Positions 54,902 to 63,133 of a stretch of 64,000 bases of DNA are shown here, piece after piece. A model generated the notes under the pieces. That model made no database searches. It was not told the origin of the DNA and worked only from the letters and a program-made list of their open reading frames with translations. This DNA is from Thermococcus stetteri (GTDB lineage: Archaea > Methanobacteriota_B > Thermococci > Thermococcales > Thermococcaceae). Position 1 is the stretch's first letter, and each line of letters begins with the position of its first letter. A program made the translations under genes and the position numbers. The stretch spans positions 1-64,000 of the forward strand of contig NZ_JAGGKB010000006.1 in NCBI RefSeq assembly GCF_017873335.1. The letters are read 5' to 3'.

Positions 54902-56302
54902 TCAACGGCTTTCTATGTAAACCCCAATGGGGACTTTTGTATCGCATGTTCCCACATGATACGTATACGTGCTGGTGCCCAAATAAACGTATTCTGAAAC
55001 GTCCTGACCAACACCATTCCACTCCCCATAATTTTGAATACCTCCCAATATATTAAGGGAACTTGAGGAGGTGTAGTATATCCCTGCGCTCAACCCTGCA
55101 GCCCAAGGTGGCACAGCACCCCCGCTTAACGCCACTGCAAGGGCACCTATCGGGATTCCAATCCCGAAATCTGCTGAACATGAACCGGAAGCGTCTGAAA
55201 CCAGTAGGGCGAGGCTTTTTGAGTGCCCGACTCCAAGAGCAGTGGCATACTTCATGTCAGTCCCACTATGTATCCAATTCATAATCTCCGGGTCTGGCAG
55301 ACCGCTACGGCTTCCGCCAGCTATTTCATTGTCCCAATTAGTCTTTACGTCATTGACACCCTCCTGAATTCTCTCCTCACCGGTGGGATCACAGTTATGG
55401 ATGCTCGCTGTGCAGTAATATTCTTTCTGGTGCAGATGATAGGGTTTTGCGTAGATATAGATGTATCCCTTCTCGTTAGGTGCAAGGAGAATGCTACGTG
55501 AGAAGTAATACTTGCCCTTCATTGTGTAGAAGTTGTTTCCATATATGTCCAAACTTGGAGTGCTCTTCTCTGAAATTTTGTAGCCGTAAGCCACAGTAAG
55601 TCCAAATCTGGTGTAGTACTCCTTGGAAATATCCACCCATGCATTAACAACACCGGATGCAGAATATTTGTTGTCCACAATCAAAACTGGAACTTCAATG
55701 TAATTATCCGGTCTCCATGACAGACTCCAGTCGGTCTTCCAGTAATAGAACTGTCTGTTGGACCTCATCGGGGTTGCATCACTGTTTTTCGTGTTGGCTG
55801 TAAGGGGAGATGAAGGTAATCTGTGTATGTTGATTTTAACAGTCCTCTTGATGCCCTTTGAGACCTCAGCGGTGTTGTAGTTAACCACAGCAAATCCGCG
55901 ATATAACTTTCCGTTCTCATGGTCTATGACCCATACTGAAATCATTAGTGAGGAACCAATGCCTTTCGGATAGAGCATCCTCCATTCGCGGAGAACAGAT
56001 TGGAGTTTTTCATCGGAGAGAGGTATTTTAACCGTATTTCCCGAATCCCAGAACTTTAACCGGCTGGGTTTTTTCAGGCTCCATAATAAAATTGTCCTGT
56101 ATACTTCCCGCGTGGGAACCAGTGCATCTACCTGAACTTGAACCTCAACGTTCTTTGATATCTCGGTGAGCGGTCTGCCCTTCTCGTCAACCAGTGCAAT
56201 CTGAATGGCGGGCGGCTGGAGGGCTTTTGCCAGGTATACTCCCATTGCTCCACTCGACAAAAATGCCACAAACAATGCTCCGAGGATTCTTTTTGATACC
56301 AT
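54902..56302 (-). CDS. secreted protein of unknown function with Gly-rich hydrophobic C-terminal segment
   Basis: I recognise no family. The 466-residue protein starts with a signal-peptide-like helix (residues 5-25, ILGALFVAFLSSGAMGVYLA). The middle is rich in aromatic and polar residues in beta pattern. Near residues 385-430 is a hydrophobic Gly/Ala/Ser-rich stretch (IPIGALAVALSGGAVPPWAA). There are a few Cys that could pair (YYCTASIHNC, SGSCS, GTC). Base composition is more AT-rich than the neighbours, suggesting transfer. A TATA-like AAGTTATAAG lies upstream near 56340. Confidence 0.65.
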   Translation of the reverse strand: MVSKRILGALFVAFLSSGAMGVYLAKALQPPAIQIALVDEKGRPLTEISKNVEVQVQVDALVPTREVYRTILLWSLKKPSRLKFWDSGNTVKIPLSDEKLQSVLREWRMLYPKGIGSSLMISVWVIDHENGKLYRGFAVVNYNTAEVSKGIKRTVKINIHRLPSSPLTANTKNSDATPMRSNRQFYYWKTDWSLSWRPDNYIEVPVLIVDNKYSASGVVNAWVDISKEYYTRFGLTVAYGYKISEKSTPSLDIYGNNFYTMKGKYYFSRSILLAPNEKGYIYIYAKPYHLHQKEYYCTASIHNCDPTGEERIQEGVNDVKTNWDNEIAGGSRSGLPDPEIMNWIHSGTDMKYATALGVGHSKSLALLVSDASGSCSADFGIGIPIGALAVALSGGAVPPWAAGLSAGIYYTSSSSLNILGGIQNYGEWNGVGQDVSEYVYLGTSTYTYHVGTCDTKVPIGVYIESR

Positions 56303-56563
56303 CTTTGCTACCTAATCCTACTAGAACATTAATGCTTATAACTTTTCCTTTTACTATACATAATCATTTCTACTTTTTTTCATAGAGCTAAGCGGTTCCA
56401 ACGGTAGTTTTGCTAGTTCTCTGAGTGAAAATAAGGAAGAGCAAATGAATAGACATAAGTGTTCACTACCCTCTTAAAGCACCCTCAGACAAAACTCCCA
56501 AAATACTAAAGCCGATATTATGAAAGTTAGAGCTCGGTCTATCCTCTGAAAAATTTCTTTTCC

Positions 56564-57097
56564 TTATTCTTCTCTAAACCTCTCAAAAATCACTTCATCA
56601 ACGAACCCGTATCCCGGAACATAGTGGTGTTTTCTCATCCTTCCAGTGAGTTCGAAGCCGTTCTTCTCGAGGACCCTAATCGAGGCAACGTTCGGCTCGT
56701 AGACCCTCGCGTAGACCTTTCTGAGGTTGAGCCACTCAAAGGCGTAAATCAGTGCAAGCTTTACCGCCTCGCTTCCATAGCCTTTTCCCCAGTGCTCCCT
56801 CCCAAGGAAGTAGCCGAGCTCGGCGTGACCGTCGCGGTGATCTATCCTGTGGAGCCCTATAAAGCCAACGAGCGACGAGGTTGAGTTCTCAAGGATTGAG
56901 AAAACTCTCTCCCTGTCCTTCTCGCGCCTCAGCCTCTCGTACCATTCAAGCTCGTCCTCGATGAAGAAAATCTCCTCGGGCGCTGTCAGAAAGAGCCTAA
57001 CGCTCCTGTCGTTGTACCAGAGCCAGGCTTTCCTAACATCATCCTTAGTCGGGACTGCGAGAGAGACAAGTTTTCCCTTTATGACTACGGGCCGCAT
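56564..57097 (-). CDS. GNAT-family N-acetyltransferase
   Basis: The 177-residue protein matches the RimJ/RimL-type GNAT family: PTKDDVRKAWLWYNDRSV, HAELGYFLGREHWGKGYGSEAV (acetyl-CoA loop), and YEPNVASIRVLEKNGFELTGRMRKH. The acceptor is unknown; N-terminal protein or antibiotic amines are typical. ATG 57097 follows GGTG, which is part of an inverted repeat shared with the divergent HTH regulator. Confidence 0.85.
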   Translation of the reverse strand: MRPVVIKGKLVSLAVPTKDDVRKAWLWYNDRSVRLFLTAPEEIFFIEDELEWYERLRREKDRERVFSILENSTSSLVGFIGLHRIDHRDGHAELGYFLGREHWGKGYGSEAVKLALIYAFEWLNLRKVYARVYEPNVASIRVLEKNGFELTGRMRKHHYVPGYGFVDEVIFERFREE

Positions 57098-57103
57098 TGA
57101 AGG

Positions 57104-57124
57104 CACCTTAAATTTATTAAGGTG
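57104..57124. promoter_or_regulatory. inverted-repeat operator between GNAT and HTH regulator genes
   Basis: CACCTTAA (57104-57111) and TTAAGGTG (57117-57124) are perfect 8-base arms around an ATTTA spacer. The AT-rich centre is also a TATA-like box for both directions, and the left arm includes the GNAT ribosome binding site. The divergent HTH protein is the likely ligand. Confidence 0.5.
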
Positions 57125-57143
57125 TTATGGGTATTTAAAAACG

Positions 57144-58100
57144 ATGGAAAGGGGGAGACTCATAAAGACCGTTGAGGCAGTACTCAGAGCCTCTGGTTAC
57201 AGGGTTGCCAGGTTAGACCTTAAAGGCTCATGCTTTGACCTAGTGGCCAGTGGCCTCTTCCTCCTGCTTTTCATTAAAGTGGCCGTAAACATTGACGCCG
57301 TCAGTGAGGAGCAAGTTGAAGACCTGAAGCGCTTGGCAAAGTTCTTCAAGGCATCCCCCCTCATCGTTGGACTGAGGAGCAAGAGCGGCGAGCTTGAAGA
57401 AGGTGTTGTCTACGAGCGCTTTGGAGTCTATGCCCTCCGCCCCGAGACCCTCTACGATGCCCTTCTAAACAACGAACTTCCAGCCGTTTTCGCGGAGCGC
57501 GGCGGCCTGTACGTCAGGATAAACGGAGAACTATTGAGGGAGCTCAGAGAGAAGCACGGCTACTCTGTAAACGATCTGGCCCAACTGCTTGGAGTGTCCA
57601 GAAAAAGCCTGCTCAACTACGAGCGCGGCGAGCAGGCGGTTTCACTTGAGGTCGCCATAAGGCTCGAGGAGCTCTTTGACGAGGCTCTTGCAGAGCCGAT
57701 TGATGTGCTCAATTCGAGAGTCGAGGCGAAGCTCGACGTCAAGCCCGAGAGTCCCCTCGAGAGGGAGGTCTTCGAAAGGCTCAGGCGCCTTGGCTTCGGC
57801 CTCGTGAAAGTGAAGAAGGCCCCGTTCAACGCCGTCTCAAAGGGTGATGACTTCAGAATCCTGACCGGTATAGACGAGAGGAAGACGCGTTCGACCGTCA
57901 GGAGGGCCGAGATGGTGGCGGAGGTCAGCAGGATAATCAACTCGGACGGCGTTTTCATCCTCGAGAAGACCAAGACCGAGGTCGTTAAGGAAGTCCCGAT
58001 AATCCCCAAGGAGAGCCTTAGGGAGGTTAAGGACGCCGACGAGCTCATCAAGATGATTGAAGAGCTCAAAAGGGAGATAAAAGCGAAGCTCTTCAGCTGA
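57144..58100 (+). CDS. archaeal HTH regulator (COG1395-like)
   Basis: The 318-residue protein has an N-terminal restriction-endonuclease-like domain (residues 1-115: LDLKGSCFDLVA...LLLFIKVAVN), a Cro/CI-type helix-turn-helix (about 127-180: LREKHGYSVNDLAQLLGVSRKSLLNYERG) and a C-terminal alpha/beta domain. The proteins are conserved in euryarchaea but their targets are largely unknown. ATG 57144 lies about 25-30 bases from the TATA-like centre of the operator, so the mRNA may be leaderless. It overlaps the HD hydrolase 3' end by 8 bases. Confidence 0.85.
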   Translation: MERGRLIKTVEAVLRASGYRVARLDLKGSCFDLVASGLFLLLFIKVAVNIDAVSEEQVEDLKRLAKFFKASPLIVGLRSKSGELEEGVVYERFGVYALRPETLYDALLNNELPAVFAERGGLYVRINGELLRELREKHGYSVNDLAQLLGVSRKSLLNYERGEQAVSLEVAIRLEELFDEALAEPIDVLNSRVEAKLDVKPESPLEREVFERLRRLGFGLVKVKKAPFNAVSKGDDFRILTGIDERKTRSTVRRAEMVAEVSRIINSDGVFILEKTKTEVVKEVPIIPKESLREVKDADELIKMIEELKREIKAKLFS

Positions 58101-59352
58101 AGATTATCCTTCTCCAAACTTCCCTGATCTTGTCCACGTACTTTTTGGGTGATGCTATCATGACTGCCCATCTGGGGGTCTGCCTCCTCTTGAGTGCGTT
58201 CGCTAAGGGAGTTACCTTTGTTAAGGGCTGGATCTCGCCGTTTTCAAGGAGGACGTTTATCCCAGTCTCCTTCAGCCTCGGTTCGCTCAGCATGAGGTCG
58301 GCAATGCTGAACTCGAGAATAACTTCACCCTCGCTCGCTCCAACGGCATCAGCCAGGTTCCTCTCTATTTCCTGCCGCTTCTTGACGTTTCTGTAGGCGT
58401 TGAGGAGCTCCCTCTTTTCGTCGGCGGTGAGTTCTTCGGCGGTTATCAGAACCGCAGCCTTGTAGAGCTTCCTGTGGAGCACTCTCTTCGTAAGCTCCGA
58501 GGGAAGGCCCTCAAGATCTTCAAGCTCCACCAGCACCCTGCAGTCGGTCATCCTCCAGAAGTCCCACAGATGGCCCTCGTCAAGGGCGAACTCGAGAGCC
58601 CTCGTCAGCATTCCCTCGGCGATCTTAACAGTGTGGTGGAAGTAAACCCTGGAGTACATGAGCGCCCTGGCAACCATCATTCCTTCAACGGCCTCGATGC
58701 CCTTCTCATCAAAAACGAGCTGGTCGTCGTGAATTTTCATTACCTTAAGGAGCCTCTCCAGGTCTATTATCCCGTGGGCAACTCCAGTGTAGTAGGCATC
58801 TCTCACCAGATAGTCGAGCTGGTCAACATCGACTCCACCGTGAAGCATCTGGCCGAGGTAAGGTTTCTTGGAGCGTCCGAGGAGCAGGTCGGCAACGGCC
58901 TTGGGGTCTATGTCGTATTTCTCAAGTATTTCGGGTATTCTCCCTCCGTCCTCATCACCGGTTATGTTGATGTTGCCGAGAATTATGTCTTGGCCGAGGC
59001 GCATGTGGTCGTGCTCCTTCACGTAGTGCTTGTAGATGCCCTCAAAGGTGTGGCTGAGCGGCCCGTGGCCGATGTCGTGGAGGAGCGCACCCACCTGAAG
59101 TATCTCAGACTCCTCCTTTGGGAGGTCAACTTCCTCTGAGAGGCGTTTGGCCAGATGCCAGGCGCCGAGAGAGTGCTCAAAGCGTGAGTGATTAGCACCA
59201 GGGTAGACGAGGTACGAAAGTCCGAGTTGCTTTATCTGTCTTAACCTCTGGAATTCGGGTGTTTTTATTAAGTCAAGAACGACCCCTGAGACCTTCATGC
59301 TTCCATGGACACCATCATGTATGATTTTATATCCTCCAACTTTGTCATCCAT
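58093..59352 (-). CDS. HD-domain phosphohydrolase (dGTPase/SAMHD1-like)
   Basis: The 419-residue protein shows the HD metal set: NHSRFEHSLGAWHLA (His), LLHDIGHGPLSHTFE (HD) and DVDQLDYLVRDAYY (Asp). The VHGSMKV and FQRLRQIKQLG segments match the SAMHD1/YwfO-like dNTP triphosphohydrolase group. ATG 59352 follows GGTGGTTGG. A role in dNTP pool control is inferred. Confidence 0.88.
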   Translation of the reverse strand: MDDKVGGYKIIHDGVHGSMKVSGVVLDLIKTPEFQRLRQIKQLGLSYLVYPGANHSRFEHSLGAWHLAKRLSEEVDLPKEESEILQVGALLHDIGHGPLSHTFEGIYKHYVKEHDHMRLGQDIILGNINITGDEDGGRIPEILEKYDIDPKAVADLLLGRSKKPYLGQMLHGGVDVDQLDYLVRDAYYTGVAHGIIDLERLLKVMKIHDDQLVFDEKGIEAVEGMMVARALMYSRVYFHHTVKIAEGMLTRALEFALDEGHLWDFWRMTDCRVLVELEDLEGLPSELTKRVLHRKLYKAAVLITAEELTADEKRELLNAYRNVKKRQEIERNLADAVGASEGEVILEFSIADLMLSEPRLKETGINVLLENGEIQPLTKVTPLANALKRRQTPRWAVMIASPKKYVDKIREVWRRIIFS

Positions 59353-59450
59353 TCCAACCACCGGCTGAAGATTTGAGGGCCTCCTTAAATAATTTTTCGG
59401 CGATATGACAAAGAATGCTCGATTTGAGGGGAGCGATTACAGACCATCAA

Positions 59451-59458
59451 TTTATAAA
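59451..59458 (+). promoter_or_regulatory. TATA box of the H/ACA guide RNA
   Basis: TTTATAAA lies about 25 bases before the first stem of the RNA at 59480, the right distance for archaeal initiation. Confidence 0.7.
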
Positions 59459-59477
59459 CCGGACAGCGAACAATACA

Positions 59478-59695
59478 TTGCCCCTGCGCGAGGACCCCGG
59501 GGAGAATGAACCGGGGGGCGATGCGGGGGCAACAGCCCGGCCTCAGCGAGGTCCCCGCGGGAGGGCCTTCCGCGTCCCGGAGCACGATGACCGCGGGAAA
59601 CCCAGGCCGGGCACAGCTCTGGCCCGCCAGGGTTAGCCCGCCCAAGGGTGGCGTACGCCTTCAATGAGGGCGGGAGTTACCGGCGGGCCATATTC
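59478..59695 (+). ncRNA. three-hairpin H/ACA small RNA
   Basis: Three GC-rich hairpins in tandem each have a lower stem, a two-sided pocket, an upper stem and a K-turn/K-loop-like top. Hairpin I: 59480-59487 with 59523-59530, then ACA at 59532-59534. Hairpin II: GCCCGGCCT 59535-59543 with 59604-59612, upper stem 59554-59560/59591-59597, then ACA at 59613-59615. Hairpin III: TGGCCCGCC 59620-59628 with 59682-59690, upper stem 59637-59643/59668-59674, with ATA as a possible box. H/ACA RNAs guide rRNA pseudouridylation with Cbf5, Nop10, Gar1 and L7Ae. A triple-hairpin form is known in Pyrococcus. Targets were not identified. Confidence 0.82.
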
Positions 59696-59826
59696 ACGAT
59701 GATTAAAAGTTCTGCCTTAGACCCTAACCTTGGGAACCTAATCCCTCCAAATTTTAAAGACTATAGACGATAGTACGCAAATTATGAAGAGAAAAAATTA
59801 TTAACACGAAGGGCCAAGTACAAAAC

Positions 59827-60054
59827 ATGAATCAGGAAGAAGAGCAGGAGGAGAGCGCAAACAAGGTACTGGCTGAGATACCGTGGCTTGCCGGGGACTA
59901 CCAGGGTTATCTAAGAAGGATACTTGAGGAAAAGGGACGGGAACGAAAGGAGGTTCTTAAGTACCTGCGGGAATTAAACACCGGCGTACGGAGGCTTTTA
60001 CCTAAGGAACTCGCTGATGTCGTCCCCTTTGGTGACCTTCTGGATGAGGAATAA
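59827..60054 (+). CDS. small acidic/helical protein of unknown function
   Basis: The 75-residue protein has an acidic start (NQEEEQEESANKVL) and helices (GYLRRILEEKGRERKEVLKYLRELN). No family is recognised. There is no clear ribosome binding site before ATG 59827; an AT-rich box AATTATTAAC near 59796 suggests a leaderless message. It is convergent with moeA. The 59701-59826 interval holds only this promoter. Confidence 0.6.
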   Translation: MNQEEEQEESANKVLAEIPWLAGDYQGYLRRILEEKGRERKEVLKYLRELNTGVRRLLPKELADVVPFGDLLDEE

Positions 60055-60059
60055 AAAGC

Positions 60060-61250
60060 TCAGTACAGCACCACTTCTACCTCTTCCCCCTCGAGGTAAC
60101 CCTCACTGTCCTCTGGAACTGTTATGTACCCGTTGCTCTCCACAAGCGAGCTTATTATGCCGCTGCCCTTCTTCTTTATCGGCCTTGCCGTACCGTTTTC
60201 GTACCAGACCTTAACGAACTCATAGCGCCCGAGCTGGCTCGGAACCCTCTCCGTGAGCTTTGCCCTAACCCTAGTTTCATAGTTCCTAGCACCCACAAGC
60301 TTCGCAAGGGCGTGCTTAACGTAGAGATGGAACTGGGTGAAGACCGCCACTGGGTAACCGCTCATTACGAAGACCCTCTCCCCGTACCCAATGGGCCTTC
60401 CCGGCTTTATCGTCGTTCCGTGGAAGAGCAACTTAACGAAGCGGTGAGCAAAGTCCATGTCGCCGAAAGCGGAACCTCCAGTTACCAAGACAAGGTCGTT
60501 CTCGGAGCGGGCTTTCCTTATTGCCTCGCCAATTTTATTTTCATCATCTGGGAGGACTCCATAGAACCTCGGTTCTCCAAAGTACTGCCTGACAAGACCC
60601 TTCAGCATAACGGAGTTGCTCTCAAGTATCTTTCCGTGCCTAAGCTCTTCCTCATTGAACTCCTCGATAAGCTCACTGCCCGTGACGATTATGCCGACCC
60701 TGGGCTTTCTCTTCACATTGACGGTCTTGAACCCAATGCTTTTAAGTATCGCAAGATCCTGCGGCCTAAGAATCTGCCCCTTCCTGAGAACCACCTGGCC
60801 CTTCCTGACGTCTTCCCCTTTCATTGCGACGTTCTGGCCCGGAGCAACCGGGCGGAGAACCCGTATTACATCTCCCTCTCGCTCGGCCATCTCCTGCATC
60901 AGGATGGCGTTTGCTCCCTCGGGAATCTTGGCCCCGGTTAGGAGCTTAACTGCCGTTCCAGGCTCCACTATCTTTTTGCTCTCCCCACCCGCGGGAACTT
61001 CGTCTATCACTTTAAGTTCCACCGGGTTGTACTCCCTCGCCTGAAACGTGTCCTCGGCGCGGAGTGCATAGCCATCTACAGCAGACCTGTCAAAGGGTGG
61101 ACTGTCTATGGGTGACACGATATCCTCTGCCAGAACCCTCCCAAGTGCCTCATCGAGAGGAACTTCCTCAACTTCTGAAATCTCGCTCAGATCGTTCAGG
61201 AGAATGGCCAGAGCCTCCTTATACGGTGTGAGCCTCTTGAACTCCTTCAT
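60060..61250 (-). CDS. moeA: molybdopterin molybdenumtransferase MoeA
   Basis: The 396-residue enzyme inserts Mo or W into molybdopterin-AMP; in Thermococcales the metal is tungsten for aldehyde oxidoreductases. Domain motifs: SPPFDRSAVDGYAL (near 54), PAGGESKK, AVKLLTGAKIPEGAN, the MPT-binding block VLVTGGSAFGDMDF and IKPGRPIGYG. It lies 1 base after the moaB stop on the same strand, with GGGAGG upstream. Confidence 0.93.
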   Translation of the reverse strand: MKEFKRLTPYKEALAILLNDLSEISEVEEVPLDEALGRVLAEDIVSPIDSPPFDRSAVDGYALRAEDTFQAREYNPVELKVIDEVPAGGESKKIVEPGTAVKLLTGAKIPEGANAILMQEMAEREGDVIRVLRPVAPGQNVAMKGEDVRKGQVVLRKGQILRPQDLAILKSIGFKTVNVKRKPRVGIIVTGSELIEEFNEEELRHGKILESNSVMLKGLVRQYFGEPRFYGVLPDDENKIGEAIRKARSENDLVLVTGGSAFGDMDFAHRFVKLLFHGTTIKPGRPIGYGERVFVMSGYPVAVFTQFHLYVKHALAKLVGARNYETRVRAKLTERVPSQLGRYEFVKVWYENGTARPIKKKGSGIISSLVESNGYITVPEDSEGYLEGEEVEVVLY

Positions 61251-61251
61251 G

Positions 61252-61764
61252 TTACTCCCTCCCGTGCTTGAGCACGTGGCCAGCTTCCGCCAGTATGAGC
61301 TTTATCCCGGTCTTGGCCGCACCAAGGCTCCCCGGAAGGCAGAAAACGGCCATTGCCCTGCCGGAGCTCCTGATTATCCCGCCAGTTGCCCTAGTCATGA
61401 TCGCCGACGTACCGATCTCCTCGTAGCTGACGAGCCTGAATATATCTCCAAAGGAAAGCTCCTTGTCAAAGAGCGGTCTGAGGCTCTCTATGGTAACGTC
61501 CCTGCTGGCTATCCCTGTCCCTCCGGAGGTCACAACTACATCCGCACCTGCGCGGAAAGCGTCAACAACCGCCCCTACGATTTCCATTTTCTCATCGGGC
61601 ACAATCTTATAGAGAACCTTTTCATGACCGGCCTTTTCAAGCTCTTCGACCAGAAACTTTCCGCTCTTGTCCTCCTTTTCTCCCCTGCTTGCGGTGTCGC
61701 TAACCGTTATAACGGCGAACTTAAAATTCCGAGGGGCCTTCTCCTTGTGATCCTTAACGCCCAT
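61252..61764 (-). CDS. moaB: molybdopterin adenylyltransferase-type MoaB
   Basis: The 170-residue protein activates molybdopterin by adenylylation. It has TVSDTASRGEKEDKSG (residues 20-35), VVTSGGTGIASRDVT and LPGSLGAAKTGIK, as in the MoaB/MogA family. GGGTGGTACC precedes the ATG. It is the upstream partner of moeA, a two-gene cofactor operon. Confidence 0.93.
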   Translation of the reverse strand: MGVKDHKEKAPRNFKFAVITVSDTASRGEKEDKSGKFLVEELEKAGHEKVLYKIVPDEKMEIVGAVVDAFRAGADVVVTSGGTGIASRDVTIESLRPLFDKELSFGDIFRLVSYEEIGTSAIMTRATGGIIRSSGRAMAVFCLPGSLGAAKTGIKLILAEAGHVLKHGRE

Positions 61765-61905
61765 GGTACCACCCAGTTAAACTACACCCTGCTCTTAATA
61801 ACCTTTCAGAAAACAGTTTAGCTTAACAGAACATTCCAATGCTCTACCTACGGCTAGCTGGCTTCGTTTCTGGAGTATCCTGAAAAGCTCGTCCACGCTG
61901 GCCTG

Positions 61906-62745
61906 ATGAAAATAGATCATGCAAACCATGCGCTTAACGTTCTAGGATTTCTTAATCCCGAAAAACACCCGTTGGATGTGATCGGCGAGCACATAATTGA
62001 GCTCAAGAAAATGCATCCTGAAGTAGTGAAACCAGAAAAAGTATATGGACAAGAATGGTACGACTTCCTCAAGAAGAAAGGGATTGATCCGAAGACTCTG
62101 GAGCCGATTGGGGAGAAGCCACCAGCACCGAAGTTCAAACAAATTCAAAAACAGGAAGAGGAGAAACTCAGGGCGAAGGGGGTGCCAGAAGAGCAGGTGA
62201 AAGTTGTTGCTCCGCGGCCGGCGACGGCGGTGTGGCTCGACAGGTGGTTCGAGAACGCTACAAAGTCATACATGTACAAGAGGCTGGGCGGCGTGCCCAT
62301 GGTGGAGATGAAGAACCTCAGGAATATGATAATGGCGAAGAAGCACCTGGCAGAGGTCGCTTCAAAGGTAATAGCGGAGCAGTGGACCAAGGGTAACCAC
62401 GTTCAGATAACGGAGAAGCACGTGGATCCAAAGATGCTGCCACTGGTGAGGGAGCACGCGGCCGGGATGTTCGAAGATCTTGAAAACATCAGGAAGGCTG
62501 TGAAGGAAGGGAAGATGAGCGTTGAGGAAGCAATAAACATGATGAATGTGGAGAGGAATGTATTGGACGTGGCGCACGAGCACGTGGAAAAGATAATGAG
62601 CAGTCCAGAGCATCTGGCAAAGAACCCAAGGCCGCTGGGGCCAGAAGACGAGTATGTGGTCAGGTTATCAAGTGTAATGAAGGCACACAGAGAGCTTAAG
62701 CCGCACCTGGAGAAGGCCAGGCCGATACTACTGAAGAAGAAGTAA
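61906..62745 (+). CDS. unrecognised Lys-rich helical protein, possibly N-terminally truncated
   Basis: I recognise no family. The 279-residue protein is mainly helical and Lys/Glu-rich with a proline-rich start (PIGEKPPAPKF) and a run of His-containing helices (KHLAEVASKVIAEQWTKGNHV, LDVAHEHVEKIMSSPEHL). No ribosome binding site precedes ATG 61906. The frame stays coding-like upstream (SFLEYPEKLVHAGL) to a stop at 61856, so the gene may be a 5'-truncated remnant. It sits in a patch with an orphan antitoxin-like gene, probably acquired. Confidence 0.55.
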   Translation: MKIDHANHALNVLGFLNPEKHPLDVIGEHIIELKKMHPEVVKPEKVYGQEWYDFLKKKGIDPKTLEPIGEKPPAPKFKQIQKQEEEKLRAKGVPEEQVKVVAPRPATAVWLDRWFENATKSYMYKRLGGVPMVEMKNLRNMIMAKKHLAEVASKVIAEQWTKGNHVQITEKHVDPKMLPLVREHAAGMFEDLENIRKAVKEGKMSVEEAINMMNVERNVLDVAHEHVEKIMSSPEHLAKNPRPLGPEDEYVVRLSSVMKAHRELKPHLEKARPILLKKK

Positions 62746-62854
62746 GGGTTCAACCCTCGAGGACATCGCTGCAGCCAGCGACGAGAACAACCTCCACAAC
62801 ATTCATATTTTCATTTATTGTTGAGGAAGTATAAAAAGGTGAAGGGTTAAGAGG

Positions 62855-63121
62855 ATGGAAGGACTAATTATTATCATGGGAGATGTGGAGATTGTGGTGA
62901 AGGTGCCGGAAAGGGTGCCGAAGGAGATAGTAAAAAGAGCTGTTGACGAAAAGATAATGAAAATAAAGTTAGCCGAAAAGTATTTCGGAGCATTGAAGGA
63001 ATATCCTCTGAGCAAATATTTGGAAAAGGTGGATGAAGAGTGGGGACTGGCGTCTTTTAAGCTGACCCAACTCGGTCCGCTGGGAGAATGCCTGGTGATG
63101 GGAAAAGCTGAGAAAAAGTAA
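62855..63121 (+). CDS. antitoxin-like protein without a visible toxin
   Basis: The 88-residue protein (or 81 from ATG 62876) begins VEIVVKVPERVPKEIVKRAVDEKIM, a pattern common in Thermococcales antitoxins that precede PIN toxins. The last 25 residues (GLASFKLTQLGPLGECL) do not fit that pattern, and no VapC frame follows: the convergent TldE gene ends at 63134. A TATA box GTATAAAAAG is at 62829-62838. It may be a remnant of a broken toxin-antitoxin pair. Confidence 0.55.
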   Translation: MEGLIIIMGDVEIVVKVPERVPKEIVKRAVDEKIMKIKLAEKYFGALKEYPLSKYLEKVDEEWGLASFKLTQLGPLGECLVMGKAEKK

Positions 63122-63133
63122 AAGGGGATAACC

